Shown: piece after piece, positions 1 to 9,965 of the stretch
Layout: each line of letters begins with the position of its first letter
Position numbering within the stretch: position 1 is the stretch's first letter
Assembly: GCA_014218235.1 (NCBI GenBank)
Contig: CM024766.1
Span: 49,007,359-49,071,358 of the forward strand
Direction of reading: 5' to 3'
Length of the DNA stretch: 64,000 nt
From: Colocasia esculenta
Lineage: Eukaryota; Streptophyta; Magnoliopsida; Alismatales; Araceae
Notes under the pieces: model-generated
The model's database searches: none
What the model was told of the DNA's origin: nothing
What the model saw: the letters and a program-made list of their open reading frames with translations, nothing else
Position numbers and translations under genes: made by a program

Positions 1-1411
1 AAAATATTCTGTCATATCTGATTCATCATCAACTCCCATTCAGTTTGTTGACAAATATTCTTGCTCATAAATTCCTTACTCTCACATTGCATTGGTATTC
101 TTGGTATATCAAATAGTGATTTGAAGAAAGACAAGTTAAGCTTGTCTGGACACTTTCACTATGCGTGAGTATATGTCTCCGCCAAGTATCAAGATTCCTT
201 TATGCAATTATTGAGGGGGAGTATTTGTTGAGGGGGAGTCATTGTCATATCTCTTGAACAATTGTTGTCTATCTTGAACCCCAAATTCATCAGAATTTTT
301 GAGTCCTTGTGCTATTTTCTTATGAGAGAATTAAGACATTGAAAATAAACTTATTGTGCATTTAGTTTAATTTCAAAGATTCAGTATCATTTCAAGGTTA
401 AGCAATCATAATACTGAATGTTTTTAAAATGATTTGCAAAACACTATTATAGGCACATGAGTGGCTTTAATATTTCACTTGTGTATGTTTAAGCCTTATT
501 TTTACCACATGTTAAGTATAATCTTTCTAAATTCATAGTCTTGACTTCTCTAGTCAAAGCAAACATATTCCTGCAAAATATCAAAAGAAAAATGATCAAT
601 CTGGAAAGATACAAACAGAGCAATGCAAATGCTTGAACCACTGAGTAACCGGGCCATTTCACCTAACAAGTGATTTGTTTCGCGTCAAAAAGTGGAAATC
701 AAAATTTCAACTCTGTATAAGATAATGAAAGTTAAACCACTGAGTAATCAGGAGGTCTTGCATCTGATCAATGTGATCTCTTGCACTGAAAAGTGAGATT
801 TAACTAATTATTCTTGTATTCTTTCCCAGTTAAAATTGAAAGAAAATCAAAAAGACAGGATAGAAAAGCTTAAGACCATAATTAAGTTCATGTCTACTGA
901 GTTTCGATCTATTATTTTACATTGTGTTAAACTTAAAGCTCCTAACATCCTTGTTAATATTTCTGCTCATTCATATAGGTCACTTTTCTTCACATTTGCA
1001 TCATTATTTTAACCACATTCAGCTTATTATAATTTGCTATTCTTTGTGTTGAGTGTGTCTTTGTGATTAAACTTTGTTGCACAATAACAAAAACATTATC
1101 TGTTCTCTCATTTGACAATATCACTTTGCCTCACTTATTTTGATCATCTCTGAACCTTCATTTCCCACTTTTTATCTTTTGGTCTCCGACCTTCATTGTG
1201 TCTCTCTCTTATCCATCTTTTTGATGCTGTCAAAAAGGGGGAGAAAGTTCCTTGAAAGGGGGAGAAAGTAAAAGTTTTGAAAGGGGAGAAAGTAAAAGTT
1301 TCTAAGGGGAGAATGTTCTTTATGGGGAGAAAGTTCAAAGGATGCATATGGTCAAGGGGAGTTATTGCAGTCAAGGGAGATATGTTTTGTCATCATCAAA
1401 AAGGGGGAGAT
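1..1411 (+). mobile_element. Sire1: 3' internal non-coding end of a Sirevirus-type Copia element
   Basis: AT-rich stretch with no ORF that resembles a retroelement protein on either strand. It ends in a cluster of polypurine tracts directly against an LTR start (TGTTGGG at 1412), so it is the 3' internal region of a plus-strand Copia element whose coding part lies left of the window. The phrase ACCACTGAGTAA occurs twice (about 639 and 736) with different following text. Single purine tracts (gagggggagt) already appear at about 213 and 231. The assignment to Sireviruses is an inference from the multiple polypurine tracts and the following LTR. Confidence 0.7.
1231..1411 (+). repeat. Multimeric polypurine tract cluster upstream of LTR1
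   Basis: At least six near-copies of the motif aa(g)gggg(a)gaaagt follow each other between 1231 and 1350, then aaggggagtt, aagggaga and the final aaaagggggaga that touches the LTR at 1412. Only the last tract should prime plus-strand synthesis. Multiple polypurine-tract copies before the 3' LTR are a reported trait of Sireviruses. Confidence 0.75.
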
Positions 1412-1486
1412 TGTTGGGTTGAGTGTGTTTTGGAACTTCCTAAAGTTGTATTTTAATGATATCCAATGAACATCACTCATACCTTG

Positions 1487-1680
1487 ATTTTGATGATGAC
1501 ATACTGTGATCTTAATGATGACATACTGTGATATTGATGATGACATATCATGATGTTAATGATGAGATATTATGATCTTAATGAAGACATGTTGTGATTT
1601 TAATAATGACATATTGTGATTTTGATGATGACATATTGTGATTTGATGATGACATGTTCTGATTTTGATGATGATGTGTT
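1487..1680 (+). repeat. Degenerate tandem repeat around GATGATGACAT(A/G)TTGTGAT
   Basis: About seven copies of a 20-28 bp unit (variants of ttgatgatgacatactgtga) lie head to tail near the LTR start. The core tTTTGATGATgACAA also occurs once near the start of LTR3 and Sire5 LTRs, so this looks like local amplification of a U3 motif common to these elements. Confidence 0.7.
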
Positions 1681-1819
1681 GAATGTTATACATCTTATAC
1701 ATATCACAATAATGCTTAAACAACATATTTTTGATGTTTAATATCTCATATTTTAATTATAATATCTTGTACTAATGGTTTATGGTTAAATTTTCAGGTT
1801 CACACATTTTTGTCTTGGT

Positions 1820-2055
1820 AGTGTCGACACTAGATCAAAGCAGGTCGACACTAGTCCCAGATTCCAGAAGACCCAGTTGCCAGACTGGGACAGCAGGTCG
1901 ACAATAGATCAAAGCAGGTCGACACTAGTCCCAGATTCCAGAAGGGCAGGTCGACACTAGCTCAGGGTAGGTCGACACTAGATCCAGTTTCCAGCAGACC
2001 AGTTTTGCAGAAATGGGACAGCAGGTCGACACTAGTTCAGGGAAGGTCGACACAC
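1820..2055 (+). repeat. GTCGAC palindrome cluster in U3 of LTR1
   Basis: Repeated gtcgacactag, caggtcgacac and gtgtcgacac units, mostly 20-45 bp apart, lie 120-350 bp upstream of the TATA box. The core GTCGAC is a perfect palindrome. The same cluster lies upstream of the promoter in LTR2 and LTR3. Sirevirus LTRs are reported to be rich in palindromic repeats; a binding-site role here is inference. Confidence 0.7.
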
Positions 2056-2171
2056 TCCAGAAACTCTGTGACTTAAAATTTCTCCTGGACACGTGGCTGC
2101 TTGGGATTTAGGGGATTTGACCTAGGGTTCCGTGCCCAAGTACCCCAAGGCACTTTATGGACATATGGGGC

Positions 2172-2178
2172 TATAAAT
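2172..2178 (+). promoter_or_regulatory. TATA box of LTR1
   Basis: TATAAAT in the context ggggctataaatgccc, downstream of the GTCGAC cluster and upstream of the hairpin string, which is the expected U3/R arrangement. Confidence 0.65.
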
Positions 2179-2679
2179 GCCCATGTTCCTTGTACCCCAA
2201 AGGCAAGAGAGCCCATACACTTCTAGAAGAAGCCTTTTGGCGGCCAAAGGGGGTTTTCCAGATCTGTCTCCATCTCCAGAAGCTACAAGCCATCCTTTCA
2301 AGAGGAAGGACAAGGGATTCAAGGGGAATCCCTGGAGAGAAGCTTGTTGTGCAAGGCAAGGGAGCAGATCCAACTGAAGAGGCGTAGGAGAAGAAGGATT
2401 TCTGGCATTTCAGATGCCATCAAAGCAGAGCATCGCCAATTGAGGAGAATCTCCATCGATTTCCATCAAGCCTACTCAATTGAAGTCTCTGCAAGGCCTC
2501 TTCATCGAAGAACACTCTTTCTACATCTATTTCCCTCATCTCAGAGTTTGTTCTTCCTTATTTCGTCTGTGAGATTTGTGCATGAAATTCTGCACAAATT
2601 TTCTGTGTACGAATCTGTTTTGAATCAGATCATTGCTAGAGGATCTGATCTCTTTTGTGTTTGATCTAGCTTTTGTACT

Positions 2680-2935
2680 CTGAGCCGTCGAGCTCTGGGT
2701 TGTGAGTCGTCGTACTCACTGTGTGTTTTGAGCCGTCGTGCTCAATTTGGAGTCGTCGTACTCCGGTTGTTGTTTTGAGCCGTCGTGCTCAGTTTGGAGT
2801 CGTCGTGCTCCAGGTGTTTCTTGAGTCATCGTGCTGAAGGGTGTTTGGAGTCATCGTGCTCCATGTGTTTCTTGAGTTGTCGTGCTCAAGGGTGTTTGGA
2901 GTCGTCGTGCTCCTGTGTGAGTTGTACTCAAGGTT
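2680..2935 (+). repeat. Array of compensatory hairpins in the transcribed part of LTR1
   Basis: About ten short inverted repeats follow one another with loop CGTCGT or a close variant. Examples: GTGAGT/ACTCAC at 2702-2719, TTGAGC/GCTCAA at 2728-2745, GGAGT/ACTCC at 2749-2764, TGAGC/GCTCA at 2776-2791, CTTGAG/CTCAAG at 2871-2890. The two arms change together while the loop stays nearly constant. It lies downstream of the TATA box, so it would be in the RNA. Confidence 0.8.
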
Positions 2936-2948
2936 TTGAGTAGTGTGG

Positions 2949-3010
2949 CCTCACTATGTGAGGGGTGGACGTAGGAGTCACTGGAGGTGATTTCCGAACC
3001 ACCTAAAAAT
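2949..3010 (+). promoter_or_regulatory. Conserved two-hairpin LTR module (CCTCAC/GTGAGG, then GTCAC/GTGAT)
   Basis: Hairpin CCTCAC-TAT-GTGAGG, then GGTGGACGTAGG, a second hairpin around GTCAC-TGGAG-GTGAT, then TTCCGAACCACCTAAAAATC. The same layout is found in LTR2, LTR3, LTR4 (decayed) and Sire5. The GGACGTAGG...CCGAACCAC core is, as far as I recall, common in plant Copia LTRs. The paired changes among copies suggest RNA structure. Confidence 0.7.
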
Positions 3011-3261
3011 CCTCTGTGCAATTGTTTGAATTATGGTTTGTCTTTGTATCTCGCTAGATGCATGCATAAGGATTTCGTTCACACTAGTAATTGATTTTCT
3101 CACACACACTAATCACACCTCAGATCAGTAAACTGTTTGGGTGAATTGATCTCTGATTCAAAGTAATTTTTAATTGCTTAAGCTTCCGCGTTAATTGGTG
3201 TTAGATCTATTCAACCCCCCCCCTTCTAGATCTGATCCATCCACCCATCCGATCCCCAACA

Positions 3262-3283
3262 ATTGGTATCAGAGCTTGATAAA
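3262..3283 (+). other. PBS of LTR1 and head-to-head junction with inverted Sire2 pol
   Basis: LTR1 is followed by attggtatcagagc (tRNA-iMet PBS, 3264-3275). Almost at once the sequence becomes gataaagcttc, the reverse complement of the pol segment coding DEAL(S). The plus-strand element thus retains only its PBS before changing to a minus-strand pol. Confidence 0.75.
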
Positions 3284-4923
3284 GCTTCATCAATTGACTT
3301 TGGTTCAATTTGGGAAATTAGAGCAAGTGGGTCTTCTTCAATTGCAAGCAAGAAAGATGATCTAGTCCTAACTCTATCATGCCAATTACCAACTACATTA
3401 TCCAATGGGTGATCTCTCAAAATGCGATGATCAGTAGTTACCTGTTGAGGGTTATCTAAATTTGGAGCAATGTTACCTGATCCACTTGAAGATGGTGAAT
3501 TGTTGTTCAAGTTCTCACCACAGTCTTCAAGCTCCTCAACAGTTGGTGAAGAGTCCACAATGAAGTCATCCTCTTCATTATCTTGTTTTCCCCTGCAAGA
3601 TTTAGAAGTGTTAGTGGAAAAGGAATTTTCATCAAATATAATATGAGGAGACTCTTCAACAGTTTTGTTTTTCAAAATGTACACTCTGAAAGCTCTTGAC
3701 ACTTCAGAATAACCAAGGAAGATGGCTTCCTGACTCTTAGCATCAAACTTGTCAAGATTTTCTTTATTATTGATGTGTACATAACATTTGCACCCAAAGA
3801 TTTTGAAATAAGAAACAATTGGCTTTTTGTTTTTCAATAATTCATAGGGGGTTTTCTTGATTTTTGGTCTAACCAATGCTCTATTGAGAATGTGATTTGC
3901 TGTGTTTACAACTTCAGCCCAGAAGGATTTGGGCAAATTACTCTCAAGGAGCATGGATCTAGCCATTTCCACAAGAGTTCTGTTCTTTCTTTCCACAACT
4001 CCATTTTGTTCTAGAGTTCTTGGTGAAGAAAACTTGTGGAAAATTTGAAGTTCAGCACATAAATCAGAAAAGGATTGGTTTTCAAATTCTCCCCCATGAT
4101 CAGTCAAAATATTTTTGATTTTATATGAATAATTTGTTAAGGCAGTGGTACATAATTTCCTGAACTCAAGGCAAGTATCACTTTTGTGGGACAAGAAAAT
4201 GACCCAAGTAAATCTAGTAAAATCATCAATGATTACAAACCCATATCTCTTGCCACTTAAACTTAGAATTCTTGTTGGGCCAAAAAGGTCCATGTGAAGT
4301 AGTTCTAGTGGCCTAGATGTGAGTACCTCATTGAAGTTCTTAAAAGATTTCCTTGTTTGTTTTTCTTGGGCACAGATTCCACAAACTTGATTTTCAACAT
4401 TTGAAAAAGATTCAGGAAAACCCTTAACCAGATTCAGCCTTAACAATTTATTTAAAGTTCTGAAACTTACATGGCCAAGTCTTTTGTGCCAAGTCCATGC
4501 AATTTCATCTTTATTAGCAACAAAGCAAAGATTTTCAGAAAAGTTTTTATTAAGGTCGATCATGTAGAAATTGTTTTCCCTTTTTCCACAAAATTTTATT
4601 TTATCAGTTGATGAATCAATGATTTTACAGAAGTTGGATTCAAACACAACTTTGTGACCTTTGTCACATAGTTGGCTAATGCTTAGCAGATTGTAATCAA
4701 GACCATCAACTAATAAAACACTATCAACAGAGTTTGAGGAAGTTTGACCAACCTTTCCAGATCCAATGATCTTTCCTTTATTTTTACCTCCAAAAGTTAC
4801 TGAACCTCCCTCCTTCTCTAGCAGGAAAGAAAATTTAGCTTTATCTCCAGTCATGTGTCGTGAACACCCACTATCAAGGAACCACACGTTTGAATTGGGT
4901 GCATGACCTTCCTGCAAGATCAA
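3283..4923 (-). pseudogene. Sire2 pol fragment: Copia protease and integrase, truncated before RT
   Basis: A Copia-order pol begins with an aspartic protease motif (WFLDSGCSRHMTG) and runs into a GAG-pre-integrase zinc finger (H..H in the WHKRLGH segment, CGIC downstream). The integrase core follows with its catalytic D in LLHMDLFG, second D in LTDHGGEF and E in QNGVVERKNRT. The frame is open to the linker EPKSIDEAL, which normally leads into reverse transcriptase. There it runs into the reverse complement of a PBS and LTR1, adding about 15 meaningless residues to a stop near 3226. RT and RNase H are absent. The first base follows a single in-frame TGA at 4924-4926 after the end of the WVPK segment, the usual Sirevirus gag-pol border. 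The remnant cannot be active. Confidence 0.88.
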
Positions 4924-7145
4924 TCAATGAAGAGAAGATTTTGGTACCCAAACAGTGTTGGGACCATCAGAATGTTTGGACATTTTCATCAAATCTTTTC
5001 TTATCCAAATTTGATTTGTTTTTTATTTTGATTTTATGGCATTGGTGTTCTCTGACTTTTTCATTTTCTTCTTTTCTTTAGGAATGAAACACCAGAGTTT
5101 TTGGTAGGAGGGGTGTTTTTCATTTGAGCATGAGAATTCAGATTAGGAGGTGGAATCCAAGGATTTTGTTGGTACATCAGAAAGTTTGGATAGAAAAATT
5201 GAGGATGATACCAACATGGATTGTTATACCATTGGCTCCAATCAGCTTGATAACTTGTCTTGGAAGTCCAAGGTTCTTCATGAATGACTTCCTTTGACTT
5301 TTTCTTATTTTTCAGTTTTTTATTTGAATTTTTTATTTTATTCTTTGTTGAGCAGGTCGACCTCTCTTTGACTGGTGTCGATACTACAGCCACAGAAGCC
5401 TTCTTCTTGTGGACTGGTGTCGACCTGTCAGAAGATTGTGTCGACCTGGTTGCCTTGTCTTTGTTCTGAGCTTTTGGAATTTTTTGTGTTTTGCTTGATT
5501 TTTGTTTGACTTCTGTATTTTCAAGACTAGGGCCCTTAACAAATTTGATTAATGGTGCTTTATCCTTCTTTTCACTGGATTTGTCTTTCTTAGATTTTTG
5601 TTTATCAAACCCTAGTCTATGAGAGATTGATTTCATATTTGTTCCCAACAAGGCCTCCAAATTATCTTTGCCATTTGTGAATGTTTCAATGACTTCATCT
5701 TTTTGTCTTAGCTGGTTTTCCAAGATTTTAATTTCTTCAATCTTTTGTTGTTTATCTTGATTTTCTTTTTCCAGCTTTTCAGATAAGTCTTTGAATTCAT
5801 TGGTGGCCTTTTGAGAGGCTAGCTTGAGTTCATCAATCAGATTCAGAAGATTTTCTTTTTCTTCATTCAGTTCTGTTACTTCATTTTCTAGTTCACAAAT
5901 TCTTTTGTTTGAAGATTGGTTATGATAAATATTTTCAATTTTCTTTTTGAGATGCTTATTTTCTTTCCTCATTTCAGTATATTCTTCAACTAATTCAGCA
6001 TAAGCATCCTGCCAATCTTCAACAGAAAAATCTTCAAACGAAGTGCTTACCTTTCCATCTAAGCTGTTTGCCATGAAGCAAATCTCCTCACTTACAGAGC
6101 TTGAGGATTTTTCTTCTTCTTCATTTTCACTTGTGTCCTCATTAGACCAAGTGGCTACCATGGCCTTCGGCTTCTTGAATTTGTGAATTTTCTTGTGCTT
6201 CTCCTTCTTGTTCTCAGGACATTCTCCCTTCATATGTCTTGGATTGTTGCACCTGTAGCAAATGACAATATCGTCAGATTTTTATTCTTGTTAGAGTTGC
6301 ATTAGAAAAGGATGTGTTTCTTTTACCTGAAGAGTATTTCTTTTTACCAGAAAATTTTCATTTCTATATTTCAAGAATTTTCTGAATTGTCTAGTCATGA
6401 GGGCAATTTCATCCTCATTTGACTCAGACTCATCAGAACTAGTTTTATCCTGACTTTTGTCCTTGTTACTAGATGAGGCCTTTAATGCTACTGGCTTGGT
6501 TTTGATTATGTGTTCTTCATTTCTCTTTAAGTTGATTTCATATGTCATTAAAGATCCTATTAATTCATCCAAAGAGATTTTGGACAGATCTTTAGAATCT
6601 TCAATAACAGTGGCTTTTGTGTGCCAAATTGAAGAGAGTGAGTGTAGAATCTTTCTTACCAAGTCAGCATCAGTATAGTCCTTACCTAAGGCCTTCAGTC
6701 CATTGACTATGATCATGAACCTAGCAAACATTTCAGAGATTGTCTCATTAGACTTCATCATGAACAATTCATATTCTGAGACAAGTATGTTAGCCTTGGT
6801 TTCTTTAACCTGAGATGTTCCCTCATAGAGTACCTCAAGTTTATCCCACATCTCTTTGGCAGATTTGCACATTGAGATTCTTGAGTACTCTTTGGGGTGA
6901 ACAGCACATTGAATCATGTTCATGGCACTATAATTCAATGTAGCTCTTCTTATTTGTTCCCTAGTCCAGGTTTCTTCCTCTCCCTGGTTTTCATAGGGTC
7001 CTACTTCCACTACTTTCCAGATTTATTAGTTTTGGGCTCTTAGAAACACTTGCATTCTATTTTTCCAATAAGAATAGTCCGTTCCATTAAAGAATGGTGG
7101 CCTATTTATGGAATGACCCTCAGCTATGAATCCTCTGGAATCCAT
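4924..7145 (-). pseudogene. Sire2 gag (Sirevirus type, with zinc knuckle and long coiled-coil tail)
   Basis: Gag starts at the ATG at 7145 (MDSRGF..., followed by the RPPFFNG and YWK motifs typical of Copia Gag). Two in-frame TAA codons sit side by side at 7023-7028. The capsid-like part (6291-7010) contains AKEMWDKLEVLYEGT. A frame change near 6240-6290 precedes a CCHC knuckle (CYRCNNPRHMKGEC, about 6228-6270). The tail (5061-6233) has a Glu/Lys-rich coiled coil at about 5640-6000 and a basic Ser/Thr-rich stretch containing three RST repeats encoded by the GTCGAC motif. A conserved WVPK end lies near 4950 in another frame. Extended coiled-coil Gag is typical of Sireviruses; in SIRE1 this region was reported to bind dynein light chain. 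The copy is dead. Confidence 0.85.
5354..5450 (-). repeat. GTCGAC motif repeats inside gag coding sequence
   Basis: Four copies of (a/g)ggtcgac or gtgtcga(c/t) occur in 95 bp, at about 5354, 5374, 5416 and 5438. They match the LTR palindrome and encode RST/STPV units in Gag. Confidence 0.65.
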
Positions 7146-7261
7146 TTAATTAAACATATGGTGCAAGGAAGGAAACACTCAGCAAAACAAACAAGCAAGC
7201 AAACAAGCAACACAGAACACTCAGAAACTACTCAGATCAGATCAGATCAAGTGTAAACCCT

Positions 7262-7272
7262 CTCTGATACCA
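7262..7272 (-). other. Primer-binding site of Sire2
   Basis: On the minus strand TGGTATCAGAG directly follows the LTR end TTCA-A. It is complementary to the 3' end of initiator tRNA-Met. Confidence 0.85.
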
Positions 7273-7629
7273 ATTGAAGGATCGATAAAAGATGTGGACA
7301 AGATCTAGAGGGGGGGGTTGAATAGATCTATGCCAACTAATGCGGAAGCTAAAACCAATTTTGAAAGTCCTTTGAATCAGAGTTAGATTGAAAGCAAATT
7401 TCACAGATCTGAAGAGAATTAAGTGAGTTAAGCAATTTGAGTGAGTAAACAAGTTGATTATATGGATTCAAACGTTCCTATGCATTCATCTAATGAAGAG
7501 AAAAATCAAACCACAAACAGACCAATGCACAGAGATTTTTAGGTGGTTCGGAGATCACACCATGTGACTCCTACATCCACCCCTCACACATAGTGAGGAT
7601 CCACTAAACAACCTGGGTTATACAACCCA

Positions 7630-7750
7630 CACTGGAGCCTGACAACTCCACAAATGAGTTAGACAACTCACACACTACTTAGAGCAAGACTACTCTAGAC
7701 TCTGAGCAAGACTGCTCAACAACCCAACTTGAGTGCGACGACTCAAAAAC
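7630..7750 (-). repeat. Hairpin string in LTR2
   Basis: Inverted repeats AGAG/CTCT (7681-7696), TGAGC-AAGACT-GCTCA (7703-7718) and TTGAGT-GCGACG-ACTCAA (7729-7746), with weaker ones before them. Position and design match the LTR1 string, but the stem sequences differ. Confidence 0.7.
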
Positions 7751-8248
7751 CTAAGCATATAGGCTTACAACCACTTGCTAGAACAAAAACACAAGATCCA
7801 GATCCTCTAGCAATGATCTGATCTATTAAGGCCAATTCAAGAAAATTGATGCAATAGATTATGCACAATTTCTAGAATAGCCAAGAAGAAACAAGAAAGA
7901 CTTAAGACTCGAGGTTGACAATTCTTGTTCTTCAAGAAAACTCCCTTGTAGAGGCCGAATTGGAAGAATCTTGATCACTTGAAGTCCCTTGGTTGATGCT
8001 CTGCAACTTTGATGGTGGGATCTTCCTTGAGAGCTTCGCAATGCTGGCTTCTACTTGATCTGCTCCTTTGAAGTTGATCCTAGTGCTTCATGTTGATCAA
8101 ACTTCGATCCTTGTGCTTGGAGAAGGGTGAATTGAGGTGTGGAAGCACAAGAGAGAGCAAAATAGGGAGGTGAGACTCTCTTGCCGCCGCTTGCAGGTTT
8201 CTGGAGGCTCTAAAGAGATTCTCTTTGGATGAGTGCCCTTAAGGAGGG

Positions 8249-8256
8249 TATTTATA
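8249..8256 (-). promoter_or_regulatory. TATA box of LTR2
   Basis: Minus-strand TATAAATA in GGGTATAAATACCC, placed between the GTCGAC region and the hairpin string as in LTR1 and LTR3. Confidence 0.6.
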
Positions 8257-8595
8257 CCCTAAATATCCGAAAGATACCCTTGGGGTACGTGGGCACATGA
8301 TCCAATGTTGATCTGACATCTCCCTAGGGTGCCACGTGTCCAGGAGGAAATTTAAGTCACAGAGATTCCGGAGTGTGTCGACATGCCCTTGAGGTGTGTC
8401 GACACACTGTCCCAGACTGGCAAAACAGTGATGACCAAACTGTCCCCATAATAAATATTTCCATTTATTTAATATTAATTTTGATGATTAACAAAACAAC
8501 ACTAATGGATTTCATGAGACTTGAGAACAGGAAGCAAAAGAAAAATGAAAGATCAAGACAATCTGGTAAGTCCCATCATTTCTATCTAAGTCCCT

Positions 8596-9500
8596 GTAAC
8601 GACTTCTTTGATAAGCAGAACGACTTCCTCTTTGACCGGAACACTCGAATCGTTACCGTAACGATTTCTTTAGAACTCGCAACGACTCTCTAGCCGTAAC
8701 GACTTCTTTAGACCCGTAACGATTTCTTTAGAACTCGCAACGACTCTCTAGCCGTAACGACTTCTTTAGAGCTCGTAACGATTTCTTTAGAACTCGCAAC
8801 GACTCTCTAGCCGTAACGACTTCTTTAGAGCTCGTAACGATTTCTTTAGAACTCGCAACGACTCTCTAGCCGTAACGACTTCTTTAGACCTCGTAACGAT
8901 TTCTTTAGAACTCGCAACGACTCTCTAGCCGTAACGACTTCTTTAGACCTCGTAACGATTTCTTTAGAACTCGCAACGACTCTCTAGCCGTAACGATTTC
9001 TTTATTAGTCATAACGATTTCGCGTAACGACTTCTTTATTAGTCATAACGATTTCGCGTAACGATTTCTTTATAATTCATAACGATTTCGTGTAACGACT
9101 TCTTTATTAGTCATAACGATTTCGCGTAACGATTTCTTTATTAGTCATAACGATTTCGCGTAACGATTTCTTTAAGTCATAACGATTTCGCGTAACGACT
9201 TCTTTATTAGTCATAACGATTTCGCGTAACGATTTCTTTATTAGTCATAACGATTTCGCGTAACGATTTCTTTATTAGTCATAACGATTTCGCGCAACGA
9301 CTTCTTTATTAGTCATAACGATTTCGCGTAACGATTTCTTTATTAGTCATAACGATTTCGCGCAACGACTTCTTTATTAGTCATAACGATTTCTTGCAAC
9401 GATTTCTTTAGAACGCGCAACGACTTCATAAGTTATCACAACGATTTCTTTACAGTTCATAACGACTTGCTATAACTCATAACGATTTCATAAGTTATGA
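8596..9500 (+). repeat. AACGA(C/T)TT tandem array in Sire5 5' LTR
   Basis: Two blocks of higher-order units. Block 1 (to about 8990) repeats a ~60 bp unit with cgtaacgacttctttaga, cgtaacgatttctttaga and cgcaacgactctctag. Block 2 repeats a ~34 bp unit of cgtaacgatttctttatta followed by gtcataacgatttcg. Every 15-20 bp there is an AACGA core. It sits in U3 upstream of the presumed promoter, where the other Copia LTRs here carry palindrome clusters. Confidence 0.9.
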
Positions 9501-9965
9501 AGTCAGCAAGATTCTCTTTATCGAATTTCTTGATGCATCAGTATAATGCTTTTTAATAGCGTTGAAAAGTCAAAGTCATATCTTGTCCGTTGACTGCTTT
9601 GCATTAAATGCTCTCCGATCGTATCTCCCATGCATGCAGACAATATCTTCCATTTCTATGCTACTCTGTCTACGTACTTTTTCTTGGACAGAAAGGAGCT
9701 TTGCTATATACTGCAATATCTGTTCCATCTCAACTAACAATAGACAGCAGTCCTAGCTGTCTTCTATTTATTGATGATATGCTTACAGATATCTGACAAG
9801 ACTCATCTGGACAACGTTGGACACAAGATACAAAGTTCTATGACATCTCTTTGGCGTGTACACCAGGATAAAAGACTGACGATCAGAAGCTTCCTCAGTA
9901 ACCAGTCTAACGTACACAAGGATAAGAGACAACGGGCACTTCAACGTTCGAATTTGAATCAGCAG

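Larger units (their letters stand above)
1412..3261 (+). mobile_element. LTR1 of Sire1 (1,850 bp Copia LTR)
   Basis: Starts TGTTGGG right after the polypurine tract and ends CCCCAACA right before a tRNA-Met primer-binding site, so the ends form a short inverted repeat with TG...CA. Inside, in order: a GATGATGACAT tandem repeat, a run of GTCGAC palindromes, a TATA box at 2172, a string of hairpins at 2680-2935, a conserved two-hairpin module at 2949-3010, and a C-run (tcaacccccccccttctagatc) near the 3' end. It has an internal 3' region on its left and a PBS on its right, so it is neither a plain 3' LTR nor a plain solo LTR. Confidence 0.85.
7275..8428 (-). mobile_element. LTR2 of Sire2, 3' two-thirds (split by Sire5)
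   Basis: On the minus strand this segment ends ...GATCCTTCA against the PBS. It holds a TATA box (8249-8256), a hairpin string (7630-7750) and the conserved two-hairpin module (about 7531-7600). GTCGAC motifs at 8375-8405 mark the start of U3. At 8428 it is cut by Sire5 and resumes at 21805. Total length without the insertion is about 1.65 kb. Confidence 0.85.

Noticed and set aside
2344..2664. Plus-strand 106-codon ORF downstream of the LTR1 TATA box
   Set aside because: No family resemblance; it ends at the hairpin array and has no counterpart in LTR2 or LTR3, so a leader peptide cannot be supported.
3264..3275. TGGTATCAGAGC repeated through the window, as possible tRNA-Met gene pieces
   Set aside because: Each copy lies next to an LTR end and lacks the rest of a tRNA; they are primer-binding sites.
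3226..8428. Autointegration as the origin of the inverted Sire1/Sire2 arrangement
   Set aside because: Autointegration joins the outer end of an LTR to internal DNA. Here the inner, PBS side of LTR1 is joined to pol, and LTR1 and LTR2 are not near-identical.
8596..9500. Regular direct repeats that could suggest a CRISPR array
   Set aside because: Units are contiguous variants of one motif without unique spacers, occur in both LTRs of one element, and the genome is a plant's.
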